Below, piece by piece: positions 25,200 to 34,115 of a DNA stretch of 64,000 nucleotides. Made by a program: the position numbers and the translations under genes. The DNA comes from Roseburia inulinivorans DSM 16841 (GTDB lineage: Bacteria; Bacillota; Clostridia; Lachnospirales; Lachnospiraceae). The stretch covers positions 1-64,000 of the forward strand of contig NZ_ACFY01000003.1 in the NCBI RefSeq assembly GCF_000174195.1, given 5' to 3'. Each line of letters starts with the position of its first letter. Position 1 is the first letter of the stretch. Under the pieces are notes generated by a model. It saw only the letters and a list, made by a program, of their open reading frames with translations, was not told where the DNA came from and ran no database searches.

Positions 25200-25913
25200 A
25201 TGAAATCAATCTCATTAGCAAATGAACTTGCAGGAAATTCATATCCAGGACGTGGAATCGTCATCGGAAAATCCGCAGATGGTAAATATGCAGTAACTGC
25301 TTACTTTATTATGGGTAGAAGTGAGAACAGCCGCAACCGTGTGTTTGTGGAGGATGGGGAAGGAATCCGTACACAGGCATTTGATCCTTCGAAATTAAGT
25401 GATCCAAGCCTGATCATTTATGCTCCGGTTCGTGTACTTGGCAATAAAACAATTGTTACCAATGGGGATCAGACAGACACGATTTATGAGTTGATGGATA
25501 AACAGCAGACGTTTGAGCAGGCATTAAGAACCAGAGAGTTTGAGCCGGATGCTCCAAACTATACACCAAGAATTTCCGGAATTATGCACATTGACAATGG
25601 AACTTACAATTATGCAATGTCTATTTTAAAGAGCAATAATGGAAATCCGGATGCATGTAACCGTTACACATTTGCATATCAGAATCCGGTTGCCGGAGAA
25701 GCACATTTTATCCACACTTATATGGGAGACGGAAACCCGCTTCCAAGTTTTGAGGGAGAACCAAAGCTTGTTGGTCTGGAAGGAGACATTGATACCTTTA
25801 CCAGTCTGGTATGGGAAAATCTTAATGAGGAGAACAAAGTTTCCTTATTTGTACGTTACATTGACATTGAAACCGGAAAATACGAGACAAGAATTGTAAA
25901 TAAAAATAAGTAA
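25200..25913 (+). CDS. IMP cyclohydrolase (PurO type)
   Basis: A 237-residue protein starting MKSISLANELAGNSYPGRGI, followed by AYFIMGRSENSRNRVF. This pattern matches the archaeal-type PurO IMP cyclohydrolase family, which closes the ring of FAICAR to give IMP in the last step of purine synthesis. ATG 25200 is chosen because AGGAGG lies 5 bp upstream. The next gene encodes the preceding step (AICAR formyl transfer), so the pair replaces the fused bifunctional PurH of many bacteria. Cytoplasmic, no metal motif seen. Confidence 0.88.
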   Translation: MKSISLANELAGNSYPGRGIVIGKSADGKYAVTAYFIMGRSENSRNRVFVEDGEGIRTQAFDPSKLSDPSLIIYAPVRVLGNKTIVTNGDQTDTIYELMDKQQTFEQALRTREFEPDAPNYTPRISGIMHIDNGTYNYAMSILKSNNGNPDACNRYTFAYQNPVAGEAHFIHTYMGDGNPLPSFEGEPKLVGLEGDIDTFTSLVWENLNEENKVSLFVRYIDIETGKYETRIVNKNK

Positions 25914-25963
25914 AGACCATAAATTTTTTAGAAAATCAAAGATAAGCAGGAGCGGAGATTAAG

Positions 25964-26455
25964 ATGAAAGAATTAGAGTTAAAATACGGATGTAATCCAA
26001 ACCAGAAACCATCCAGAATTTATATGGAAAACGGCGAGCTTCCAATCAAAGTGTTAAACGGAAAACCGGGTTATATCAACTTTTTAGATGCATTTAACGG
26101 CTGGCAGCTGGTAAGTGAATTAAAGAAAGCAACCGGACTTCCGGCAGCAACCTCTTTTAAACATGTATCTCCGGCTGGAGCAGCAGTTGGACTTCCATTG
26201 TCTGAGGTAGAGCGCAAAATCTATTGGGTAGACGATATGGACGTAGAGTTCACACCGCTTGCAAACGCCTATATCAGAGCCAGAGGCGCGGACAGAATGT
26301 CTTCTTTCGGCGATTTCATTTCCTTATCCGATGTCTGTGACAAAGAGACAGCACTTGTAATCAAACGAGAGGTGTCTGATGGTGTGATCGCACCGGGCTA
26401 TACAGATGAGGCACTTGAGATTTTAAAGGCAAAGAAAAAGGAAACTACAATGTGA
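25964..26455 (+). CDS. purH: AICAR formyltransferase, N-terminal part (frameshifted)
   Basis: 163 residues matching the N-terminal part of a stand-alone AICAR transformylase: [53 protein letters not shown] with the catalytic Lys-His. The enzyme transfers formyl from 10-formyl-THF to AICAR. The frame ends at a TGA (26453-26455), just after AAG-AAA-AAG at 26432-26440; the rest of the enzyme continues in the -1 frame from 26440. One extra G near 26440 would restore [12 protein letters not shown]. Lengths 163 plus 229 give the usual 390 or so. AAGCAGGAGCGG precedes the ATG. Confidence 0.88.
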   Translation: MKELELKYGCNPNQKPSRIYMENGELPIKVLNGKPGYINFLDAFNGWQLVSELKKATGLPAATSFKHVSPAGAAVGLPLSEVERKIYWVDDMDVEFTPLANAYIRARGADRMSSFGDFISLSDVCDKETALVIKREVSDGVIAPGYTDEALEILKAKKKETTM

Positions 26456-27141
26456 TCGAGATCGATCCGAATTATGTGCCGGCACCAATCGAACATAAAG
26501 AAGTGTTTGGAATCACATTTGAACAGGGAAGAAATGAGCTTGTGATCGATGAGCATTTCTTTGACAACATCGTGACAGAGAATAAGGAAATCCCGGATTC
26601 TGCGAAAATGGATCTTGCAATTTCCATGATTACATTAAAATACACACAGTCCAATTCCGTATGCTATGTCAAAGGTGGACAGGCAATCGGTATCGGTGCC
26701 GGACAGCAGTCCAGAATTCACTGTACCAGACTGGCCGGCTCTAAGGCAGATAACTGGTGGTTACGCCAGTCTCCACAGGTGCTCGGACTTCAGTTTTTAG
26801 ATAAGATTGGACGTGCAGACAGAGATAATGCGATTGATCTCTACATCGGTGAGGACTATATGGATGTGCTTGCAGATGGCGCATGGGAGAATATTTTTAA
26901 AGTAAAACCGGAAGTGTTTACAAGGGAGGAAAAACGCGCATGGTTAGATAAAAACACTGACGTTGCGCTTGGTTCCGATGCATTCTTCCCATTTGGAGAT
27001 AATGTGGAACGTGCTCATAAGAGCGGAGTGAAATACATCGCCCAGCCAGGTGGTTCTATCCGTGATGATCATGTCATTGCAACCTGTAACAAATACGGCA
27101 TTGCCATGGCATTCACCGGAATTCGCTTATTCCATCATTAA
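26452..27141 (+). CDS. purH: AICAR formyltransferase, C-terminal part (frameshifted)
   Basis: 229 residues forming the rest of the AICAR transformylase: [40 protein letters not shown], and the C-terminal [20 protein letters not shown]. The catalytic region is intact but separated from the N-terminal part by a single-base frame change. As a separate protein it would begin at a GTG with no ribosome site, so it is not an independent gene. Either the frame change is a sequence error, the gene is a recent mutant, or recoding joins the parts. Confidence 0.88.
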   Translation: MIEIDPNYVPAPIEHKEVFGITFEQGRNELVIDEHFFDNIVTENKEIPDSAKMDLAISMITLKYTQSNSVCYVKGGQAIGIGAGQQSRIHCTRLAGSKADNWWLRQSPQVLGLQFLDKIGRADRDNAIDLYIGEDYMDVLADGAWENIFKVKPEVFTREEKRAWLDKNTDVALGSDAFFPFGDNVERAHKSGVKYIAQPGGSIRDDHVIATCNKYGIAMAFTGIRLFHH

Positions 27142-27213
27142 TAAGATCATATAATTGATAGAAAAACTTTAGTGAGAGTTTCGCCACTATGATTGCAAAA
27201 GGGGGAACATTCC

Positions 27214-28035
27214 ATGAGCGAAGTATATGAAAAATTAATGAAATGCTATAAAAGTGTCCGGGAGAAAACGGATTTCGTCCCGGAGGCGGCACTTATTTTA
27301 GGTTCCGGTCTTGGTGATTACGCAGATGATCTGAAAATCGAGGCATCGGTCAACTATGCGGATATCGAAGGTTTTCCGGTATCCACAGTGAAAGGACATA
27401 AGGGAAGATTTGTGTTCGCACATGTAGAGGGTGTGCCCATGGTGATCATGCAGGGACGTGTGCACTATTATGAGGGATATCCGATGTCGGATGTAGTGCT
27501 TCCAACACGTCTTATGGGACTTCTCGGAGCAAAAAAGATCATTCTGACCAACGCGGCAGGCGGTGTGAATTATAACTTCAAACCGGGAGATTTTATGCTC
27601 ATCACAGATCACATCACAACTGCGGTCCCGAATCCCCTGATCGGAGAAAATATTGACGAACTCGGAACGAGATTTCCGGATATGAGTGAGGTGTATGCAC
27701 CGGAATTACAGGAAAAAGTGAGAAAGGCGGCAGAAAAACTTCAGATACCACTGCAGGAGGGCGTTTACATGCAGTTTACCGGACCAAGCTATGAGACACC
27801 GGCAGAGATCCGCATGTGCAGGACATGGGGAGGCGATGCAGCAGGAATGAGCACCGCATGTGAGGCGGTGGCAGCCAATCATATGGGAATGAAAGTCTGT
27901 GGTATTTCCTGTATTACCAACCTTGCCGCCGGCATGTCAAAACAAAAGCTGGATCACAAAGAAGTGCAGGAGACAGCAGACCGAGTATCCAGACAATTCA
28001 AACAACTGGTCACAGAAGTGATAAAAACAATCTGA
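27214..28035 (+). CDS. Purine nucleoside phosphorylase
   Basis: A 273-residue trimeric-type PNP: ILGSGLGDYAD, VKGHKGRFVFAHVEG, GRVHYYEGYPM, LTNAAGGVNYNFKPGDFM, FTGPSYETPAEIRM and GMSTACEAVAANHMG. It splits inosine, guanosine or deoxy forms with phosphate, for purine salvage. AAAAGGGGG sits 9 bp before ATG 27214; a longer frame starts at 27193 without a site. It follows the IMP synthesis genes after 72 bp, so purine metabolism is clustered here. A terminator follows at once. Confidence 0.93.
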   Translation: MSEVYEKLMKCYKSVREKTDFVPEAALILGSGLGDYADDLKIEASVNYADIEGFPVSTVKGHKGRFVFAHVEGVPMVIMQGRVHYYEGYPMSDVVLPTRLMGLLGAKKIILTNAAGGVNYNFKPGDFMLITDHITTAVPNPLIGENIDELGTRFPDMSEVYAPELQEKVRKAAEKLQIPLQEGVYMQFTGPSYETPAEIRMCRTWGGDAAGMSTACEAVAANHMGMKVCGISCITNLAAGMSKQKLDHKEVQETADRVSRQFKQLVTEVIKTI

Positions 28036-28039
28036 ATCA

Positions 28040-29329
28040 TTACAGTAGAACAATTTCACGGGTGTATTCATTTCGTGGGATTGTTCTGTTTTTTTGCGCA
28101 AGTACCTGTTCATAGAGATCAGCCGCAAAAATATCTTTTTCAAGAAGCCAGAAGGCATCGTCAGAAAGCGTCTGTCTGGCATTTGCAAGCTTCCCTATCA
28201 GTGGAATATCCGTGTGTTTTTTGATCTCGCCAAGTACGTCAGAAGACGATTTTTTGAATCCAAGCGGGCGCAGGTAAGGGACATAACCAAGCTGTTTTGC
28301 CTGCTTATAATCTTCGGCTGTCATATGCAGCAGAATATGCGTAAAAATACGGCTCATGCGTGCGTAAGTAATGTCGCGGCTCTGATTTAAGGCAGCAAAC
28401 TGCGTGAAAGAGGAAAATGCACTGCGGTTCTTTTTCAGACGGTTCGCAATTTCAATATTACAGTCGGCAAAGCAGGCAAGTGCTTCTGCCGGATAAAAAA
28501 GCAGCAGATAATTTAAAATACCGGAAAAATCATCCGATTCCAGATAAGTGGAGGAGGCGAGATATTCTGAAAAAATCCGGAAAGCTTCCTGTGGCATGGC
28601 AGCAGAAAAAGATGCAAAATCCGGGGCAGAGCCGGAAGAACTGCCGGAAGAGCCAGCCTGTTTTAAAGTCTGCCGGATGGCAGAAGCAGAGGCATTTTTT
28701 AAGAGAATATCGGTGTCATGATATCCGGCACCTTCCCGCAGAATCGGATAAGGTGTAATCTGTGATCCGCAGGTTTTTAATGCTTTCAGGTATTCGATGC
28801 CAAGAATATTATTTGGTGTGGATAAGAGGCTGGTAAGCTGCTCTGTCTGCAAGGCAGCGTCGGAAGATTCAGCACTGAGATAAGATTTTAATGCCAGAAT
28901 CCTGGCGGCAGGAAAATTTTTCCCTTCTTTTAAATAAATATTCAGGGCATCCTGATAGGAACGGGGCTCATCGACAAGAATGCCTGCGATTTTATTTAAC
29001 TGGGAAAGGTCTGCATTTTCAGCTCCAAAACACAGGTAGTCGACACAGCCCATCCGTGTAAAGAGCGCGACACCTGCTCTGGCAAAATATTCTGCAGAAG
29101 CGCAGGCAAAAAGAGCAGGGAGTTCCAGCACAAGATCCGCACCGCAGGAGAGTGCCATTCTGGCGCGTTCGTATTTGTCTGTGATGGCAGGTTCTCCCCG
29201 CTGCACAAAATCTCCGCTCATGGCGACAATGACATAATCGCTGTCTGTTTCCTCTTTTATTTTTGCTATCTGATAAGCATGTCCATTGTGAAATGGATTG
29301 TATTCTGCAATAATGCCTGTAATTTTCAT
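28040..29329 (-). CDS. tmcAL: tRNA(Met) cytidine acetate ligase (YlbM type)
   Basis: A 429-residue nucleotidyltransferase-like protein: MKITGIIAEYNPFHNGHAYQ (HxGH-type motif), MSGDFVQRGEPAITDKYERA, LELPALFACASAEYFARAG. TmcAL joins acetate to C34 of elongator tRNA-Met using ATP, for accurate decoding. ATG at 29329 is chosen because AAAGGA lies upstream; the frame extends 9 codons further. It is on the opposite strand to its neighbours; the location beside ackA, whose product handles acetyl phosphate and acetate, is a common arrangement in Clostridia. Confidence 0.88.
   Translation of the reverse strand: MKITGIIAEYNPFHNGHAYQIAKIKEETDSDYVIVAMSGDFVQRGEPAITDKYERARMALSCGADLVLELPALFACASAEYFARAGVALFTRMGCVDYLCFGAENADLSQLNKIAGILVDEPRSYQDALNIYLKEGKNFPAARILALKSYLSAESSDAALQTEQLTSLLSTPNNILGIEYLKALKTCGSQITPYPILREGAGYHDTDILLKNASASAIRQTLKQAGSSGSSSGSAPDFASFSAAMPQEAFRIFSEYLASSTYLESDDFSGILNYLLLFYPAEALACFADCNIEIANRLKKNRSAFSSFTQFAALNQSRDITYARMSRIFTHILLHMTAEDYKQAKQLGYVPYLRPLGFKKSSSDVLGEIKKHTDIPLIGKLANARQTLSDDAFWLLEKDIFAADLYEQVLAQKNRTIPRNEYTREIVLL
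28047..28095 (+). terminator. Intrinsic terminator after the PNP gene
   Basis: AGAACAATTTCACG (28047-28060) pairs with 28074-28087 (two G-U), then a seven-T run. It overlaps the C-terminal coding end of the convergent tmcAL gene. Confidence 0.8.
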
Positions 29330-29663
29330 GGGATGATCCTTTCCTGGCTGTCTCAAAATGACTTAGTAGTAACATAACCATTTTTATAAGAAAAATCAAG
29401 TGACTGTTGAACCGTGTTTCGTGATTGTAATGCGGATGATAAGAAATTGGCCGTGACAGCGTAGTTTTCTATTATGAAACGGTAAGTAGAATCGTTAAAA
29501 AATTGACAAGATGTTTCGTATTAAATACACGAAATATGGCAAAAAGTGGCTTGTCGCACAGAAAAGAAAGGCGTATACTAAAAGCATATGTGGTCTGTCT
29601 GAGAAGACCCGAAAAAGTAGAAAATGCCATAAGGCACAATATAGTTGATAGAGGAGAAAAATC
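29330..29663. other. Divergent intergenic region with the ackA promoter
   Basis: No ORF is supported. It contains the tmcAL ribosome site, a TTGACA (29503-29508) with an inverted repeat TTTCGT-N9-ACGAAA (29514-29534), and the likely ackA promoter (29551-29579). The inverted repeat may be an operator. Confidence 0.55.
29551..29579 (+). promoter_or_regulatory. ackA promoter
   Basis: TTGTCG, 17-bp spacer, TATACT (29574-29579). Predicted leader of about 75 nt. Confidence 0.6.
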
Positions 29664-30857
29664 ATGAACGTATTAGTAATTAACTGTGGTAGTTCATCAC
29701 TGAAATACCAGCTCATTGATTCAGAAACAGAAGCAGTACTGGCAAAAGGTCTCTGCGAGAGAATCGGAATCGACGGAAGATTAGTTTACCAGAAAACAGG
29801 TCTCGACAAAGAGATTACAGAAGCAGCTATGCCAACACACAAACAGGCGATCCAGATGGTACTGGATGCTATCGTAAATCCTAAGACAGGTGCTTTAAAG
29901 AGCCTTGCAGAGGTAGATGCTGTCGGACACCGTGTCGTACATGGCGGAGAGAAATTTGCAAGTTCTGTTGTTCTGACAGAGGAAGTTCTGGCTCAGATCG
30001 AAGAGTGTAACGATCTTGCACCACTTCACAATCCTGCAAACCTGATCGGAATCCGTGCCTGCCAGGAATTAATGCCAAACGTGCCTATGGTTGGTGTATT
30101 TGATACTGCTTTCCATCAGACAATGCCTAAGAAAGCATACCTTTACGGTCTGCCTCATGAATATTATGAGAAATACAAAGTAAGAAGATACGGCTTCCAC
30201 GGAACAAGCCACAGATTTGTATCCAAACGTCTGGTAGAGTACCTTGGAATGGATTTAAATAACTCCAAAGTGATCGTAGCACATCTTGGAAACGGAGCTT
30301 CTGTCAGCGCAGTTGTCAATGGAAAATGTGTTGATACTTCCATGGGACTTACTCCATTAGAAGGTCTTGTCATGGGAACCCGTTCCGGTGATATCGATCC
30401 TGCAATCATGGAGTTCATTGCAAAGAAAGAGAACCTTGATATTGAAGGTGTTATGAATGTTTTAAATAAGAAGTCCGGTGTACAGGGAATGACAGGCATT
30501 TCTTCTGATTTCCGTGACCTTGAGGCAGCCTATAACGAGGGAAATGAATATGCGATCAATGCGATCGAAGTATTCTGCTACCGTGTTGCAAAATACATCG
30601 GTTCCTATGTGGCAGCCATGAACGGAGTAGATGCAATCGCATTTACCGCAGGAATTGGTGAGAATACCAATCTGGTCCGCAGAAAGATCGCTGCTTACCT
30701 TGGCTATCTTGGAATTACTATTGATAACGAAGTCAATGATGCAACTCACGGTGATGAGGCAGTGATCTCCACACCGGATTCCAAAGTGAAGGTCTGCGTG
30801 ATCCCTACAAACGAGGAGCTTGCAATTGCAAGAGAGACAGTTGCGCTTGTAAAATAA
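29664..30857 (+). CDS. ackA: Acetate kinase
   Basis: A 397-residue acetate kinase with the ASKHA-fold motifs NCGSSSLKYQ, VFDTAFHQTMP, YGFHGTSHRFV, HLGNGASVSAV (phosphate-binding), and FTAGIGENTNLVRR. It converts acetyl phosphate and ADP to acetate and ATP, or the reverse, in fermentation. GAGGAGAAA precedes the ATG. Phosphotransacetylase (pta), usually adjacent, is not in the window. The next genes (DUF177, rpmF, plsX) have their own promoter. Confidence 0.97.
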   Translation: MNVLVINCGSSSLKYQLIDSETEAVLAKGLCERIGIDGRLVYQKTGLDKEITEAAMPTHKQAIQMVLDAIVNPKTGALKSLAEVDAVGHRVVHGGEKFASSVVLTEEVLAQIEECNDLAPLHNPANLIGIRACQELMPNVPMVGVFDTAFHQTMPKKAYLYGLPHEYYEKYKVRRYGFHGTSHRFVSKRLVEYLGMDLNNSKVIVAHLGNGASVSAVVNGKCVDTSMGLTPLEGLVMGTRSGDIDPAIMEFIAKKENLDIEGVMNVLNKKSGVQGMTGISSDFRDLEAAYNEGNEYAINAIEVFCYRVAKYIGSYVAAMNGVDAIAFTAGIGENTNLVRRKIAAYLGYLGITIDNEVNDATHGDEAVISTPDSKVKVCVIPTNEELAIARETVALVK

Positions 30858-30964
30858 TGAGAGACCAGACAGGATCTGCTGCGCAAAAGATGGAAAATGA
30901 ATGGCAGATCCGGTCATAAAAACACTGTCAAGGGAAAAAACTTGACAATATGTGAAAAAAGTGG

Positions 30965-30993
30965 TTGACAAAAGAAAGACACCTATGTATAAT
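30965..30993 (+). promoter_or_regulatory. Consensus promoter of the DUF177-rpmF genes with overlapping inverted repeat
   Basis: TTGACA (30965-30970), exactly 17 bp, TATAAT (30988-30993): a perfect sigma-A promoter. ACACCTA (30979-30985) and TAGGTGT (30998-31004) form an inverted repeat round the -10 box, a good operator candidate. A second repeat, TGTCAAG/CTTGACA, lies at 30926-30947, and a leader hairpin CTCAGCTTA/TTAAGCGAG at 31012-31040. Confidence 0.75.
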
Positions 30994-31056
30994 CATTTAG
31001 GTGTGAAAAACCTCAGCTTAGGAGTTTGGGCTTAAGCGAGTTTTGGGGAGAACGCT

Positions 31057-31581
31057 GTGATTATAGATATTTCAAGTGTTGTAACTTGTGAGAACAAGTC
31101 CTTAACAGAAAAAGTTCAGATCGAGTTAGAATCCTTTGTATCGAGATTAGGCGAGTTCCCGATCATTGAAAAGGCACCGATTGATTTACAGATCGCAAAC
31201 ATTGATGGCGGCAAGCTGCGTATCAGTGGCACTGTGGATCTGGCAGCATCAATACCGTGTAGCCGTTGTCTGGAAGAAGTTCCGACAAGAATCCATTTCG
31301 ACATTGACAAGGAGTTCCGTCTGGAAAATTCTGCGATCAATGATGAAGAGATGGAGGATATAGACTACCTGATTGGATTTGATCTGGATGTAGATAAACT
31401 TATCTATGGAGAGATTTTGGTAAACTGGCCGATGAAAGTTCTGTGCAAAGAGGATTGCAAAGGAATTTGCAAAGTGTGCGGAATGAACCTGAATAAGGGT
31501 GACTGCAATTGCCAGAGAACAGAACTGGATCCAAGAATGGCAGCAATCCAAGATGTCTTTAACAAATTTAAGGAGGTGTAA
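31057..31581 (+). CDS. DUF177 protein (YceD family)
   Basis: A 174-residue protein of the DUF177/YceD family: LRISGTVDLAASIPCSRCLEEVP has a Cys-x-x-Cys, and KVCGMNLNKGDCNC a second Cys-rich patch, which together may bind zinc. The function is not settled; in plants and bacteria members help 23S rRNA processing. Its gene nearly always precedes rpmF, as here. GTG 31057 follows GGGGAG. Product is cytoplasmic. Confidence 0.9.
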   Translation: MIIDISSVVTCENKSLTEKVQIELESFVSRLGEFPIIEKAPIDLQIANIDGGKLRISGTVDLAASIPCSRCLEEVPTRIHFDIDKEFRLENSAINDEEMEDIDYLIGFDLDVDKLIYGEILVNWPMKVLCKEDCKGICKVCGMNLNKGDCNCQRTELDPRMAAIQDVFNKFKEV

Positions 31582-31585
31582 GTAA

Positions 31586-31765
31586 ATGTCAATTTGTCCA
31601 AAAAATAAATCTTCCAAAGGAAGAAGAGATAAAAGAAGAGCAAACTGGAAAATGACTGCTCCTGCATTAGTAAAATGCAGCAAATGTGGTGAATTAATGA
31701 TGCCTCATAGAGTATGCAAGAACTGTGGCTCATATAACAAAAAAGAGATTATTCCTCAGGACTAA
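31586..31765 (+). CDS. rpmF: 50S ribosomal protein L32
   Basis: A 59-residue L32: MSICPKNKSSKGRRDKRRAN, then a zinc ribbon with KCSKCGEL and CKNCGSY (four Cys, so the zinc-binding form). AAGGAGGTG lies 9 bp before ATG 31586. It follows DUF177 by 4 bp and is followed by a terminator, separating it from yesL and plsX. Confidence 0.95.
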   Translation: MSICPKNKSSKGRRDKRRANWKMTAPALVKCSKCGELMMPHRVCKNCGSYNKKEIIPQD

Positions 31766-31782
31766 TTTTTAAGAAGATCAGA

Positions 31783-31811
31783 GGACTTTCAAGAGATTGA
31801 AAGTCCTTTTT
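31783..31811 (+). terminator. Intrinsic terminator after rpmF
   Basis: GGACTTTCAA (31783-31792) pairs with TTGAAAGTCC (31797-31806), GAGA tetraloop, then a T-rich tract. Confidence 0.9.
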
Positions 31812-31839
31812 CTTTACCGATTTTTAACAAATACAGTCA

Positions 31840-31868
31840 TTGTAGACTGTCTCGGGCTATGCTATAAT
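31840..31868 (+). promoter_or_regulatory. Promoter of the yesL gene
   Basis: TTGTAG (31840-31845), 17-bp spacer, TATAAT (31863-31868). Confidence 0.65.
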
Positions 31869-31922
31869 GAATGTTACCAATGGGCAGTATTGCTCTATCA
31901 CGAATCAAAGAAGGAAGTAAAT

Positions 31923-32576
31923 ATGGGCGATTTTTTTAATGTTGACAACAAGTTTTTTCAGGGATTGGGGAAGATCATTGATGTGATCTGTCTGAGTGCG
32001 TTCTGGTTTTTTTTATGTATCCCGATCGTGACAGCCGGGGCGGCAACCACAGCATTGTATTATACGGTGAATAAAGTGATCCGGAACAACCGCAGTTACA
32101 TAGGCAGGGAGTTCTGGCATGCATTTAAGACGAATTTCAGGCAGTCAACGATCGTATGGCTGATCCTCCTCTTATTATATGCGATCATGGGATTCGACTG
32201 TTATGTGATGTATCAGTATGCAAAAGCAGGTGTTGCGTTAGGAAAAATATATATTGTATTTGCAGTGCTGATGATGTTTGCAACGATGTGGGCAATTTAC
32301 CTATTTCCTTATATTGCGCGATTTGAGAATCAGACAAAGATGATCTTAAAAAATGCAGCGCTGATCGCACTGGGAAATCTGTGGAAGACACTGCTTCTCT
32401 TTGCCCTGCTCCTTGCAGCAGCATTTGCAGTTTATATATTCCCACCGGCAGTATTTATAATTCCATGTGTATATATGCTGCTTGCTAATTTCATTCTGGA
32501 AAAGATTTTTCAGAAATATATGTCTCCGGAAGACTTAGAAGCAGAGAAGGAACGGAACATGGAATATTTCAACTGA
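31923..32576 (+). CDS. YesL family protein (DUF624)
   Basis: A 217-residue protein with about five membrane helices; the start MGDFFNVDNKFFQGLGKIID and the AFWFFLCIPIVTAGAATTAL block match YesL/DUF624. ATG 31923 with GAAGGAAG upstream is preferred over in-frame starts from 31797, which lie in the terminator. YesL in Bacillus sits in a carbohydrate-use cluster, but function is unknown. Here it lies between rpmF and plsX, with its own promoter, an unusual place. Confidence 0.82.
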   Translation: MGDFFNVDNKFFQGLGKIIDVICLSAFWFFLCIPIVTAGAATTALYYTVNKVIRNNRSYIGREFWHAFKTNFRQSTIVWLILLLLYAIMGFDCYVMYQYAKAGVALGKIYIVFAVLMMFATMWAIYLFPYIARFENQTKMILKNAALIALGNLWKTLLLFALLLAAAFAVYIFPPAVFIIPCVYMLLANFILEKIFQKYMSPEDLEAEKERNMEYFN

Positions 32577-32699
32577 GAACTGTGATCACACAAATGTGAT
32601 TATATATTGATTTATAGAAAAAGTTATAGTATATTTTCTTATAGACGTGTAAGGAGCACTTTTCGTAAGGCAGTTGACACGCAGGAAATGGAGAAGTGT

Positions 32700-33728
32700 A
32701 TGCAACAGGAAATCACGAGAGTTGCACTGGATGCAATGGGTGGAGATAATGCACCGGGAGAGTTAGTCAAGGGTGCAGTCGATGCTGTGAATGGCAGATC
32801 GGACATCAAGGTGCTGTTGGTAGGACAGCAGGATGTGGTTGAGAAAGAACTGAAACAGTATTCTTACCCAAAAGAACAGATTGAAGTGGTACATGCTGAG
32901 GAAGTGATCGAGACAGCAGAACCGCCAGTGAATGCAATTCGAAAAAAGAAACAGTCATCAATTGTTGTTGGAATGAATATGGTAAAGCAGAAAGAAGCAG
33001 ATGCTTTTGTTTCCGCCGGAAGTTCAGGCGCTATCCTTGTCGGAGGACAGGTTATCGTTGGAAGAATCCGCGGAATTGAGAGACCGCCTTTGGCACCATT
33101 GATTCCTACGGAAAAGGGAGTCTCTTTATTGATCGACTGTGGTGCGAACGTAGATGCGAGGGCATCACATCTGGTTCAGTTTGCAAAGATGGGATCCATT
33201 TATATGGAAAATGTTCTTGGAATTAAGAATCCAAGAGTTGCAATTGTAAATATTGGAGCAGAAGAGGAAAAGGGGAATGCGCTTGTAAAAGAGACATTTC
33301 CATTATTAAAAGAGTGTACAGACATTAATTTTGTAGGCAGTATTGAGGCAAGGGAGATTCCACATGGCGAGGCAGATGTCATTGTCTGTGAAGCGTTTGT
33401 GGGAAATGTCATTTTAAAACTGTACGAAGGACTGGCGGGTACACTGGTTGGCGCAATCAAGAAGGGTATGATGAGTACTCTGCGAAGCAAAATTGGCGCT
33501 GCGCTTGCATTGCCGGCTTTAAAATCTACACTGAAAACATTTGACGCCTCCCAGTATGGTGGTGCACCGCTTTTAGGATTGAATGGTCTTGTGGTGAAGA
33601 CGCATGGAAGTGCCAAGGCAAAGGAAGTTACCAATTCAATTTATCAGTGTGTTACTTTTAAAGAACAGGATATTAATGGTAAGATCAAGAAAAATATTTT
33701 AGGTTCTGCAGAACAGGAAGGAATGTAA
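32700..33728 (+). CDS. plsX: Phosphate acyltransferase PlsX
   Basis: A 342-residue Pls[56 protein letters not shown] and [17 protein letters not shown] are its hallmark blocks. It makes acyl phosphate from acyl-ACP for phosphatidic acid synthesis at the membrane surface. ATG 32700 has GGAG 6 bp upstream; the frame opens earlier (32607), but with no site. The partner PlsY is encoded at 62465, and the ACP substrate carrier gene follows by 2 bp. Confidence 0.95.
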   Translation: MQQEITRVALDAMGGDNAPGELVKGAVDAVNGRSDIKVLLVGQQDVVEKELKQYSYPKEQIEVVHAEEVIETAEPPVNAIRKKKQSSIVVGMNMVKQKEADAFVSAGSSGAILVGGQVIVGRIRGIERPPLAPLIPTEKGVSLLIDCGANVDARASHLVQFAKMGSIYMENVLGIKNPRVAIVNIGAEEEKGNALVKETFPLLKECTDINFVGSIEAREIPHGEADVIVCEAFVGNVILKLYEGLAGTLVGAIKKGMMSTLRSKIGAALALPALKSTLKTFDASQYGGAPLLGLNGLVVKTHGSAKAKEVTNSIYQCVTFKEQDINGKIKKNILGSAEQEGM

Positions 33729-33730
33729 TT

Positions 33731-33964
33731 ATGGAATTCGAAAAACTGAAAAAAATTATCGCTGAAGTATTAAATGTGGATGAAGGGGAAATCACAATGG
33801 AAACCACTTTTGTGGATGATCTTGGAGCAGATTCATTGGATGTTTTCCAGATTATTATGGGCTTAGAGGAAGAATTTGATATTGAGATTCCAAATGAAGA
33901 AGCTGAGAAAATCGTAACAGTTGGAGACGCAGTGGAACAAATCAAAAATGCTTTAAACTCATAA
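33731..33964 (+). CDS. acpP: Acyl carrier protein
   Basis: A 77-residue acidic ACP with [20 protein letters not shown]: the Ser in DSL receives 4'-phosphopantetheine. It carries growing acyl chains in fatty acid synthesis and gives acyl groups to PlsX. It begins 2 bp after the plsX stop, probably translated together. A terminator ends the unit. Confidence 0.97.
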   Translation: MEFEKLKKIIAEVLNVDEGEITMETTFVDDLGADSLDVFQIIMGLEEEFDIEIPNEEAEKIVTVGDAVEQIKNALNS

Positions 33965-33983
33965 ATATAACTTTTAAGCATAC

Positions 33984-34022
33984 AGGCTGTCGCAACGAAA
34001 TCTTTTCTATGTGCGACAGCCT
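33984..34022 (+). terminator. Intrinsic terminator after acpP
   Basis: AGGCTGTCGCA pairs with TGCGACAGCCT at 34003-34014, followed by a short T tract. It separates plsX-acpP from rnc-smc-ftsY. Confidence 0.75.
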
Positions 34023-34115
34023 CTTTACGTTACTGATAAGAAAAGAGGAGAGGTTTTTTGGTAATGGCTCAGGTGGCTGAGGTATTACGAAAAATCCTCT
34101 GTGAGAGGAGAAAAT

